From an uncultured Eubacterium sp. (GTDB lineage: Bacteria > Bacillota > Clostridia > Lachnospirales > Lachnospiraceae): a stretch of DNA of 10,049 bases. The translations under genes and the position numbers were made by a program. The DNA lies in NCBI GenBank assembly GCA_910586045.1, contig CAJUIH010000112.1, forward strand, positions 1 through 10,049. The letters run 5' to 3'. A model generated the notes under the pieces. The model worked only from the letters and a program-made list of their open reading frames with translations, was not told the origin of the DNA and made no database searches. Every line of letters starts with the position of its first letter. Within the stretch, counting starts at the first letter, position 1. Shown in pieces: positions 1-6,390 of this stretch.

Positions 1-3
1 CCT

Positions 4-88
4 TAGGGTATCAGGCAGAATACTAAGGGCTTCTAACCATTCTTCCAACGTCGCCGTAAGCCAGACCTGCGTCCTTCATCCGGCTGGT
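4..88 (-). repeat. Diverged partial copy of the EEK-LEVLSF repeat family
   Basis: Read on the - strand, this segment aligns with the right arm of the element at 6032-6263. The best part (CTTAGT.TTCTGC and flanks) is roughly two-thirds identical over about 48 bases, and both begin with CCGGATG. In one - strand frame it reads ATLEEWLEALSILPDTLR, resembling the FEEKLEVLSFLLYTLDF reading of the 6032-6263 right arm. An in-frame stop lies just upstream, so it is not a gene here. The other arm, if there is one, lies left of the window. The homology call is by eye. Confidence 0.45.
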
Positions 89-337
89 TTTTTCTGGATC
101 TACGTAACATACCGTATATAGGATAACGAAACAGCAGATGGCTGACAGTATTTCACCGACCGGTTCTGGATCTTACGATTACGTATAAGATGCCAGTTGT
201 AAAGCATGCGAAGATTAGCTGGGAGAGACGGTTTGCCGGGCAAACCGTCTCTCCCAGCGTCCGGCCAGCCAAAATGTAACGCCCGATCTGAACGGTTACT
301 AAAAACAGAATGGAGGATAAAATACATAAATAGTTGC
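89..337. other. Non-coding leader region upstream of the first gene
   Basis: I see no convincing gene here; the open frames on the - strand have no ribosome binding site and no recognisable protein. The region holds an imperfect inverted repeat at 166-196 (CTGGATCTTA / TAAGATGCCAG around a short loop with a nested TACG/CGTA) and the perfect palindrome at 218-258. Nothing else is recognisable. Confidence 0.5.
218..258. repeat. Perfect palindrome with 20-bp arms and a 1-base centre
   Basis: The left arm GCTGGGAGAGACGGTTTGCC (218-237) and the right arm (239-258) are exact reverse complements around a single G at 238. RNA from either strand would form a very stable hairpin. Neither side has a T-tract directly after the stem, so this is not a textbook intrinsic terminator. 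It could stop transcription entering from the left, act as a REP-like element or be a protein-binding site. The symmetry is directly visible; the role is unknown. Confidence 0.85.
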
Positions 338-366
338 TTGACAATGGGTGCGAATGGATGTATCAT
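338..366 (+). promoter_or_regulatory. Sigma-A promoter of the Asp-rich exported protein gene
   Basis: A perfect TTGACA (338-343), a 17-bp spacer and TATCAT (361-366) form a near-consensus vegetative promoter. Transcription would start near 373, giving a leader of about 50 nt before the ATG at 426. The spacer begins ATGGGTGCG, a 9-mer found at the same place in the candidate promoter of the BACON gene (2994-3002). Confidence 0.75.
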
Positions 367-425
367 GTTTTTAAAATAAATTTAGTTGGTTTCTAATCAC
401 GTTATTTTTAAGGAAGGAGATAAGT

Positions 426-932
426 ATGAAAAAGAAGTTATTGACGTTACTGCTGTCGGCAGCGGTTTGTGTTTCAGCGATTCCGGGATCTGTTGCAAAT
501 GCTGCGAAAACAACGACCACAACGATTATCGACAACGAGGAAAAGGGCGATGATGACATCGATGACGATGATGCTGCAGCGTCTACGGACGACGATGATG
601 ATGATGTGCCAGGCATGGAATTAACAAAATATGACCTTTCTGTATACCCGGCTAAGAAAACAATCCGGATTGGCCAGTCATTTACGATTGACATCACAGC
701 TACCGATGAAAGCGAGTTTGCGGATCTGGATGATGAGGAATGGGACGAGCTTTGCGAAAATAACATAGACAGCATTTCATTCCGTTCTACAAAGACCAGC
801 ATTGCTTCTGTAAATAAGACGACTGGGAGAGTCAAAGGAAAGAAAAAGGGAAATGCGGTCATTAAGACTACGATTCACCTTGCAAACGGTGAAAGCGTGA
901 CGCTGAAATCCAAAATTTACGTGAAAAGATAA
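426..932 (+). CDS. Small exported protein: Asp-rich linker plus basic Ig-like (Big2-type) domain
   Basis: A 168-residue exported protein of unknown function. The start is supported by GGAGG/AGGAGA a few bases before the ATG and by the signal peptide that follows: MKKK, a hydrophobic core, and likely cleavage after ANA at about residue 26. Residues 38-62 are an acidic linker with runs of four and six Asp, which could bind divalent cations such as calcium (inference). Residues 66-168 form a Big2-like Ig fold with the hallmarks YPAKKTI (74-80), STKTSIASVN (121-130) and VKGKKKG (136-142), ending in the basic strand KSKIYVKR. This domain is closely related to the C-terminus of the VWA protein downstream. 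There is no LPXTG or other wall anchor. It is the first of three tandem exported genes and has its own promoter at 338-366. It may be surface-retained or secreted; the domain call is good, the biological role unknown. Confidence 0.8.
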   Translation: MKKKLLTLLLSAAVCVSAIPGSVANAAKTTTTTIIDNEEKGDDDIDDDDAAASTDDDDDDVPGMELTKYDLSVYPAKKTIRIGQSFTIDITATDESEFADLDDEEWDELCENNIDSISFRSTKTSIASVNKTTGRVKGKKKGNAVIKTTIHLANGESVTLKSKIYVKR

Positions 933-958
933 GCAGAATGGTGTTTTGGGGCTGATGT

Positions 959-1002
959 AAATCCGGCGCAAATATCACAGGTTATTTACATACAGTCCCT
1001 AA
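959..1002 (-). repeat. Half copy of the 163-bp palindromic MITE-like element
   Basis: The reverse complement matches the left end of the full element at 2687: the terminus with GGGAC (GGAAC in full copies), GTATGTAAATAACCTGTGAT and ATTTGCGCCGGAT. It ends at 1000-1002 with the TAA that flanks full copies. The rest of the element is missing, so this is a one-ended remnant. It lies between the stop of the first gene and the start of the VWA gene. Confidence 0.8.
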
Positions 1003-1042
1003 GAAAAATGAACCCCGGGTATTTGCCCGGCTGGAATAAAAG

Positions 1043-1080
1043 AGGATAGGATATATGGGAATATATTCTATCCTTATTTT
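1043..1080 (+). promoter_or_regulatory. Leader hairpin with T-tract abutting the RBS of the VWA gene
   Basis: AGGATAGGATATA (1043-1055) pairs with TATATTCTATCCT (1062-1074) across a six-base loop; the only irregularity is a G-U pair. TATTTT follows (1075-1080), and GAAAGGAG of the ribosome binding site starts immediately after. The arrangement resembles a weak intrinsic terminator or a translation-modulating leader hairpin. It would also end read-through from the first gene. The structure is seen; the function is inferred. Confidence 0.45.
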
Positions 1081-1096
1081 GAAAGGAGACAACATC

Positions 1097-2635
1097 ATGG
1101 GTAAATGGATGAAAATAGGCGCAGCGGTACTTAGTATGGCGCTTGTGGCGCCGAGTACCAGCATGGCGGCAGTTACCCCAAGCAGGGGCAAGGTACAGTA
1201 TGAAAACAGGACGGGGAATTACTCGGATGCGGAGGAAAAGGAATACACCCGGACAGAGACAACGATTGTCAAAGTCGAGGATGAAATAACCGATACAACT
1301 ACATCTACGACGACAAAAGATATCATAGAACCTGCGGATATTGTATTTGTAGTCGATTCTACTGGCTCTATGGGTCCGCATATCCAGAATGTGAAGACAA
1401 ATGTGGAGAAGTTTTCCGAATATTTGGAGAGTAAAGGGGTAGGCGCGCGTATGGCTGTTGTGGAATATAAATATATTATTTCCGACGGTAAGGATAGTAC
1501 AAAAATCCATACGGTAGACGGTTCCCCGTGGCATAAGACGACAAGCGAACTGAAAAAGACGCTGGATATTATAAAGTCCGGGATCGGCGGCGGGATTGGC
1601 GTGAATGAGGAGTCGCTTGTGGATGCGCTGGGGTTTGTCGCAAACGGCGATCTGAAATTCCGTGAGGATGCGCATAAGTTTGCAATCGTATTAACGGACG
1701 AAGGGTTTAAGGAAGACAACCGGCATGGTTATACAACGGATACGCTGATTCAGGCTTTACAGTCGAACAATATCAATACTTCCGTTATTACAGAAAACGG
1801 ACTACAAAGCTTTTTTGAAAAAATGATCGGCAGCACAGGTATTATCGCGGATATCCAGTCTTCGGATTTTTATGGGGAACTGGAAAAGCTGGCAGACGTC
1901 ATTTTTAAAACGATCACCGAAGAGGTCGTAAATAAAAATGTAAAACCGGTAGAGAGCGTTACCGTAACCAGCAAAGGGGACAGCGCGATTAAAATCGGAA
2001 ATTCCGTGACATTGACCGCAAGGGTTATGCCGGAAAATGCAACGGAAAAGAAAGTAAGCTGGGTTGTGGACGACGACAGCATCGTAGAACTCACGATATC
2101 AGGCGATACAAGGAGCTGTAAGGTGACAGGCAAGAAAAAGGGGTCTGTAAATATTACGGCAGTAACAGACGACGGCGGTTTTACCGGCAATTACAAGGTA
2201 AAAGTGATCGATGGGAAAACCAGCGGCGGCAGCAATAATAACAGCAACAACGGTAATACGAACAGCGGCGGTGTAACGATCAATCGCGGCGATCAAAACG
2301 GCGGAAACGGCGGAGAAAGCAGCTCCGTTGTGATCAGCGTGGATGATATTGCCGTTTACCCGGCTAAAAAAACAATCAGCAAAGGAAGTAAATTCCAGAT
2401 CAAGCTGACCGCAGATGCAGACAGCGATATATCCCAGGAAGAATTTGACGAGATGGTGGAAGAGAGTGTGGACTCCATTACTTATCGTTCTACAAAGAGC
2501 AGTGTAGCCAGTGTAAATAAGAAAACCGGGGTTGTTACCGGCAAAAAGAAAGGGACTGCGGAGATTAGAACAACGGTCTATACAGCAGATGGAAAATCAA
2601 GGACATACAAAACAAAGGTATATGTAAAAAATTAG
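1097..2635 (+). CDS. Exported von Willebrand factor A domain protein with two Ig-like domains
   Basis: A 512-residue exported protein. I choose the ATG at 1097, not the in-frame ATG at 1055, because AAAGGAG sits 8 bases upstream and the signal peptide (MGKWMKIGAAVLSMALV..., cleavage near SMAA, residues 22-25) starts exactly there; the 1055 ATG lies inside the leader hairpin. Residues 80 to about 275 are a VWA domain: DIVFVVDSTGSMG (81-93) carries the MIDAS motif as D87-x-T89-x-S91, the conserved NEESLVDAL is at 170-178, and the metal-site region is LTDEGF (199-204). VWA domains bind protein or carbohydrate ligands through a metal ion. Residues 283-370 are a Big2 domain and 373-408 a Gly/Asn/Ser linker. 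Residues 414-512 are a second Ig-like domain with YPAKKTI and VTGKKKGTA, homologous to the C-terminus of the preceding gene. No cell-wall anchor motif is visible. It is probably a surface adhesin or matrix component, inferred from the domains. Confidence 0.85.
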   Translation: MGKWMKIGAAVLSMALVAPSTSMAAVTPSRGKVQYENRTGNYSDAEEKEYTRTETTIVKVEDEITDTTTSTTTKDIIEPADIVFVVDSTGSMGPHIQNVKTNVEKFSEYLESKGVGARMAVVEYKYIISDGKDSTKIHTVDGSPWHKTTSELKKTLDIIKSGIGGGIGVNEESLVDALGFVANGDLKFREDAHKFAIVLTDEGFKEDNRHGYTTDTLIQALQSNNINTSVITENGLQSFFEKMIGSTGIIADIQSSDFYGELEKLADVIFKTITEEVVNKNVKPVESVTVTSKGDSAIKIGNSVTLTARVMPENATEKKVSWVVDDDSIVELTISGDTRSCKVTGKKKGSVNITAVTDDGGFTGNYKVKVIDGKTSGGSNNNSNNGNTNSGGVTINRGDQNGGNGGESSSVVISVDDIAVYPAKKTISKGSKFQIKLTADADSDISQEEFDEMVEESVDSITYRSTKSSVASVNKKTGVVTGKKKGTAEIRTTVYTADGKSRTYKTKVYVKN

Positions 2636-2645
2636 TATTCATACA

Positions 2646-2686
2646 TTACAGTTTTGCCACTGGTTCAACTGTAACCATTTTCATTC
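2646..2686 (+). terminator. Probable intrinsic terminator of the VWA gene
   Basis: TTACAGTT (2646-2653) and AACTGTAA (2667-2674) form an 8-bp stem with a 13-base loop, followed by the T-rich CCATTTTCATTCTT. It starts 10 bases after the TAG stop. The stem is AT-rich, so termination may be partial. Confidence 0.5.
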
Positions 2687-2849
2687 TTAGGAACCGTATG
2701 TAAATAACCTGTGATATTTGCGCCGGATTTTTCTTCAAGAGTGCCATGCAAAAATCAGGCGCATAGCGGGCTATGTAACAGATTTTTGCATGGTGCTATC
2801 GGAGAAAAAGACAAGCAAAGATCACAGGCTATTTACATACAGTTCCTTA
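2687..2849 (+). mobile_element. Palindromic MITE-like element, copy 1
   Basis: A 163-bp non-coding element. GGAAC at the left and GTTCC at the right end are the outer tips of 26-bp terminal inverted repeats (GGAACYGTATGTAAATARCC and TGTGAT), with two mismatches between the ends. Inside is a second long palindrome with GCCATGCAAAAATC against GATTTTTGCATGGTGC around CATAG-CGGG-CTATG. The flanking TTA at 2687-2689 and 2847-2849 is a likely 3-bp target duplication. No transposase is encoded, so movement would need an enzyme supplied elsewhere. RNA from it would fold into one long hairpin. It is about 95% identical to copy 2 at 6388-6550, read in the opposite orientation. Confidence 0.8.
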
Positions 2850-2987
2850 CTTCCGCTGCGTGACCGCAACGGAATACAATAGCTCTTTCTGTGGTTTTAT
2901 CCCGAATGGGTTTACGGACAGTTCCTTGGAGCGTGTATGAAACATGTTTTCTGTGGAAAACGCAGGCCGCGGAAAACATATTTCTAC
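2850..2987. other. Spacer between MITE copy 1 and the BACON gene promoter
   Basis: No gene is visible. The only structure I see is a short perfect hairpin, GTTTTC-TGTG-GAAAAC, near 2946-2961, partly echoed by the following GGAAAAC. Nothing else is recognisable. Confidence 0.4.
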
Positions 2988-3016
2988 TGGTCTATGGGTG
3001 CGGGACTGCATAAAAT
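2988..3016 (+). promoter_or_regulatory. Candidate promoter of the BACON repeat gene
   Basis: TGGTCT (2988-2993), a 17-bp spacer and TAAAAT (3011-3016) lie 34 bases before the ATG. The -35 is poor, but the spacer starts with ATGGGTGCG, in exactly the same place as in the strong promoter at 338-366. The shared 9-mer is the main support; it could reflect common ancestry of the upstream regions or a regulator site. Confidence 0.4.
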
Positions 3017-3050
3017 CATGTGAAAGAGTTATTTTATAAGGAGATTTTAT

Positions 3051-5966
3051 ATGAAAAAGAAACTATCGAATATTACAGCATGTATACTTGCAGTCACATT
3101 GAGCGCTGCACAGCCGGTAAGCGCGGCCGCATTTGAAGTAAGGCCGAACAAGGACATTGGTATTATTACATACCCGAATACCATTACGTCTAATTATTTT
3201 ACGGTAAGTAAAAACGCGTTGACAGCAGAAGCGGATGGCACCATGGAAAACGCTTTTGTGGATGTATCATATACAAGAAACGGGAGCGGGTTCCGTGTAG
3301 AGGTTGACGAGGGCGCTGACTGGATCCGGATTGGAAGATCCAGCGCAGTTTTGGGCAGCCTTACTTTTTATGGCAGTTCTGGGAGGTTCTATGTAGCCGC
3401 CAGCAAAAATACTGGCGGCAGCGAAAGGAAAGGAACCATTAAGGTCACTGCGTCTGACAATTATGTAAAGACCATACAGGTGACACAGAAAGGGCTGCAG
3501 GCGCAACTGCAAGTGAGTGCGGACGAGCTGGCTGCGGACGCAGACGGTACGTTAAATACCAGCTATATCGATATCGATACAAAGGATACGGGCGGTGTAT
3601 CAGTCGAAGCTTCCAGTACGGGCAGCTGGCTCAGAGTCGGGCGGAGCAGTGCGGTATATACTGGCACATCCCTGAAAGGAAGCGGCAGGATCTATATCAG
3701 CGCATCGGAGAATAAAGAAACGTCTGACCGGCAGGGGACGATTACGATTACGCATGCAGAAAGCGGCATAAGCAAGACAGTCACGGTGGTACAAAAAGCA
3801 GTACAGACAGAGTTGTCCGTGCATGTGACGGAACTGACCGCGGATGCGGACGGTAATTTCTCCACAAATTATATCGAGGTGGATACTAAGGGCACGGGTG
3901 GTGTATCAGCGCAAGCTTCCAGCACGGGCAACTGGCTCAAGATCGGACGCGGCAGTGCGGTGGATACGAGTACATCCCTGAGGGAAAGCGGCAGGATCTA
4001 TGTGGCGGCTTCCAGGAATAGAGAGAGTAACGACCGTACCGGAACGATCACCATTACGCATTCTGACGGGTCTACGGAAAAAAAGGTTACCGTTACGCAG
4101 AAAGCGGCGGTATCGAATCTGACGCTGAATACGGACCGGTTAACCGCGCAGGCAGACGGGACGTTGGATGATTCCTATATTGAGGTAAATACAGACGGGA
4201 CGGGCGGATTCAAGGCCCAGGCATCCAGTTCCGACGACTGGCTGAAAATCGGAAAACGCAGCGGCAGTTCCACATATGTTTCTTATGATGAAAGCGGCAG
4301 GATCTATGTATCGGTAAGCAAGAATACCGAAAGCAGCGACCGTACGGGAACCATCACGATTACCCATGAAAACGGAACACCGGAAAAAACGGTTGAAATC
4401 GTACAAAAAGCATTGCAGACGGAACTGCATGTCAGTGAGACATCGCTGACAGCAGAAGCAGGCGGGAAAATGCCGATATCTGTCGTAAATGTAGATACGA
4501 ACGGGACGGGCGGATTCGAGGCGAAAGTATCCGATTCTGCCAGTTGGCTGAAGATCGGGAAAAACCTTGGAGACAGTTCCAGAAGCGTATCCTATACCGC
4601 AAGCGGAAAGCTCTATATAGCGGCAGCCAAAAATGAGACTACAAGTACCCGTACGGCGACTATCACGATTACCCATGAAAATGGAAACGCGGAGAAAACA
4701 ATAGAGGTAAAGCAGGATCCGGCAAAGGAAGAGATTACGGTAAGCCGTTCGGAGCTAGTCGCAAATGCGGCAGGAAAGATCGTGTCAGGTTCCGTAAAGG
4801 TATCGACAAAAAAAACAGGCGGGTGCGAAGTATCTACGGAAGCATCCTGGATCAAGATCGGGAAAAGCAGAAACCCATCTTCCAATGATTCCATTACTTT
4901 ATCGGATGGAGATACATTTTATGTTGCGGCAGAAAAAAATGTAGGGGATGACCGGACTGGCACAATCACGGTTACGCACCAAAACGGAGTTGCAAAAGCG
5001 GAAGTAACGGTGAAGCAGGATGGGGTATCCGCCAAATTAACGGTAGACAACAAAAATATAACCGCAAATAAGGATGGCAGTTTTTATAACAAGACGGTTT
5101 CGGTATCGACAGGCAGTACCGGAGGGTTTCGCGTAAAAGTGGCGGACAGCAGATGGCTGAAAATATCCCAAGACCGGAATACAAGTTTTGACGCTGGCTA
5201 TTCTGAATTGTCTTTTGAAGAGGATGCAAAGTTTTACTTAATTGCTTCGGAAAATACAAGTGAAGAGCGTACGGCTGAGATTACAGTCACCCATGAAAAT
5301 GGAAGCTTGACAGAGACGATTATTGTAAAGCAGGTCGGAGACGGGGAACATTATTTAACCATGTACACAGATCGGGCGGATTTTTATGAGCCGACTTCCG
5401 GAAAGAGCGGCGCAATTTCGGTAGGCGCGGATGATGATACGCATTGGGTTGCGGAAACGTCAAATAAATGGATCCATATTTCAGAATATTCTTATAGTTC
5501 GTCGAAAAATTCTTCGTTGGACAAAAGCGGGTCTGGTACATTTTATATTTACGTAGATGCAAATAACAGCTTGGACGAACGGGTAGGCAGGGTAACGGTC
5601 AGCGCACCGGGAATGAGTCGGTACGAAATTCGTGTAACCCAGGTCGGCAAAGAAAAGGATCTGCATGAACTGCTCGAAAATACAACGATCAGGCTGACCC
5701 GCCAAACCTTTAGTAAAGGCTTGACTTCCCAGATCAAATTTACATATCCGGAAGGCCTGGCAAGAAGCGACATCCAAAAAATTGTGTTTGCAAGCAATAA
5801 GAAACGGGTTGCTGTCGTTAATAAAAATGGCAAGATCACGCCAAAAAAGAAAGGGACTGCGATGGTCTATGCCAGGGTTTATCTTTATGACGGCTATTCG
5901 AAACAATTTAAGGTCAAAGCAAAAGTAGGAAAACGGAAAGTTACAACGGTTGTTCGGAAAAAATAA
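3051..5966 (+). CDS. Large exported protein with eight tandem BACON-like repeats and C-terminal Ig-like domain
   Basis: A 971-residue exported protein. The start is fixed by AAGGAG 7-8 bases upstream and by a signal peptide (MKKKLSNITACILAVTLSAA, cleavage near VSA at residues 23-25). Eight repeats of about 102 residues cover 50-148, 149-250, 251-352, 353-454, 455-556, 557-658, 659-763 and 764-866. Each has an invariant Trp (W91, 193, 295, 397, 499, 600, 702, 807) in WLKIG-like context, then SGRIYVAAS, then RTGTITITH and a closing VTQKA. This matches the BACON/Ig-like fold known mostly from Bacteroidetes carbohydrate-active proteins and mucin-associated proteins. Residues 867-971 resemble the Ig-like C-terminus of the two upstream proteins (SNKKRVAVVNKNGKI, PKKKGTA) and end in a very basic tail, GKRKVTTVVRKK. 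No enzymatic domain or LPXTG is present. It is probably a rigid surface stalk or glycan-binding protein (inference). Inverted MITE copies flank it. Confidence 0.85.
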   Translation: MKKKLSNITACILAVTLSAAQPVSAAAFEVRPNKDIGIITYPNTITSNYFTVSKNALTAEADGTMENAFVDVSYTRNGSGFRVEVDEGADWIRIGRSSAVLGSLTFYGSSGRFYVAASKNTGGSERKGTIKVTASDNYVKTIQVTQKGLQAQLQVSADELAADADGTLNTSYIDIDTKDTGGVSVEASSTGSWLRVGRSSAVYTGTSLKGSGRIYISASENKETSDRQGTITITHAESGISKTVTVVQKAVQTELSVHVTELTADADGNFSTNYIEVDTKGTGGVSAQASSTGNWLKIGRGSAVDTSTSLRESGRIYVAASRNRESNDRTGTITITHSDGSTEKKVTVTQKAAVSNLTLNTDRLTAQADGTLDDSYIEVNTDGTGGFKAQASSSDDWLKIGKRSGSSTYVSYDESGRIYVSVSKNTESSDRTGTITITHENGTPEKTVEIVQKALQTELHVSETSLTAEAGGKMPISVVNVDTNGTGGFEAKVSDSASWLKIGKNLGDSSRSVSYTASGKLYIAAAKNETTSTRTATITITHENGNAEKTIEVKQDPAKEEITVSRSELVANAAGKIVSGSVKVSTKKTGGCEVSTEASWIKIGKSRNPSSNDSITLSDGDTFYVAAEKNVGDDRTGTITVTHQNGVAKAEVTVKQDGVSAKLTVDNKNITANKDGSFYNKTVSVSTGSTGGFRVKVADSRWLKISQDRNTSFDAGYSELSFEEDAKFYLIASENTSEERTAEITVTHENGSLTETIIVKQVGDGEHYLTMYTDRADFYEPTSGKSGAISVGADDDTHWVAETSNKWIHISEYSYSSSKNSSLDKSGSGTFYIYVDANNSLDERVGRVTVSAPGMSRYEIRVTQVGKEKDLHELLENTTIRLTRQTFSKGLTSQIKFTYPEGLARSDIQKIVFASNKKRVAVVNKNGKITPKKKGTAMVYARVYLYDGYSKQFKVKAKVGKRKVTTVVRKK

Positions 5967-6031
5967 AGTTTTATTTCTCGCCCCGTTAGTATCCGGGCTC
6001 TGTAAGGTCTAAAACGATAGAAAGACCGGAC

Positions 6032-6263
6032 GCCGGATGGAGAAAACGTTTCCTTTCTGGTATTCCGCTGAAGAAAAGCAAGTAGTTCTAAGTTTTGAGC
6101 CCTATCATTTGTGGTACCTAACGGACCGGAAGCTGCTGTTCCGGCGTGACAGCTTCCTTTTTCGGGTATCTGTGCCTGAAAATCCAGGGTGTACAGCAGA
6201 AAACTAAGAACTTCCAGCTTTTCTTCAAAGTCATACCAGAAGGGGAACTTTTCTCCATCCGGC
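6032..6263. repeat. 232-bp inverted repeat element whose two arms encode the same peptide
   Basis: The left arm (6032 to about 6098) and the right arm (about 6198-6263, reverse complemented) both start GCCGGATGGAGAAAA and share CTTTGAAGAAAAGC- and AGTTCTTAGTTTT-like stretches. Translated outward-in, the left arm reads MEKTFPFWYSAEEKQVVLSF on the + strand and the right arm reads PDGEKFPFWYDFEEKLEVLSF on the - strand. No ribosome binding site supports either as a gene. The element encloses a hairpin plus T-tract at 6126-6162. Partial relatives lie at 6353-6390 and at about 4-88. It may be a mobile or expanded intergenic repeat family. Confidence 0.65.
6126..6162 (+). terminator. Intrinsic terminator, possibly with a competing hairpin
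   Basis: GGAAGCTG (6128-6135) pairs with CAGCTTCC (6150-6157) and is followed by TTTTT (6158-6162), a regular intrinsic terminator about 160 bases after the BACON gene stop. A competing hairpin, CCGGAA (6126-6131) with TTCCGG (6139-6144), overlaps the left arm, so both cannot form at once. Attenuation is possible, but the overlap may also be chance. Confidence 0.55.
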
Positions 6264-6352
6264 TGTTCTTGCCAAGTCTTTATAACGTTTTCTTCTCCCG
6301 CAAAGATTTTTCTTCAAAATGTGTCTAATATGATTCGCTTTTCTATTGTTCT

Positions 6353-6390
6353 CTTCTTTCTGCATGTAGAAGAAAAGCAGGAAGTTCTAA
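6353..6390 (+). repeat. Partial copy of the EEK-LEVLSF repeat, interrupted by MITE copy 2
   Basis: TCTTTCTGCATGTAGAAGAA and the following AAGCAGGAAGTTCTAAG match the left arm of the element at 6032-6263 and read FLHVEEKQEVLR on the + strand. The MITE begins right after TTCTAA. On the far side of the MITE, TAAGGTTTTTC resumes the repeat sequence (TTCTAAGTTTTG in the left arm of 6032-6263). The stretch 6264-6352 between the two copies shows no gene or structure I can name. Confidence 0.6.

Noticed and set aside
1..425. tRNA or other structural RNA gene in the left non-coding region
   Set aside because: I found no cloverleaf, CCA end or T-loop consensus; the hairpins present are simple inverted repeats.
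986..1675. - strand open frame (229 residues) opposite the VWA gene
   Set aside because: It lies antisense to a well-supported domain-bearing gene with signal peptide and RBS, and has Cys/His/Arg-rich composition with no recognisable motif.
3500..5300. CRISPR-like or tandem DNA repeat array
   Set aside because: The periodicity is about 306 bp and is explained by in-frame protein repeats with diverged sequence; there are no short identical repeats with unique spacers anywhere in the window.
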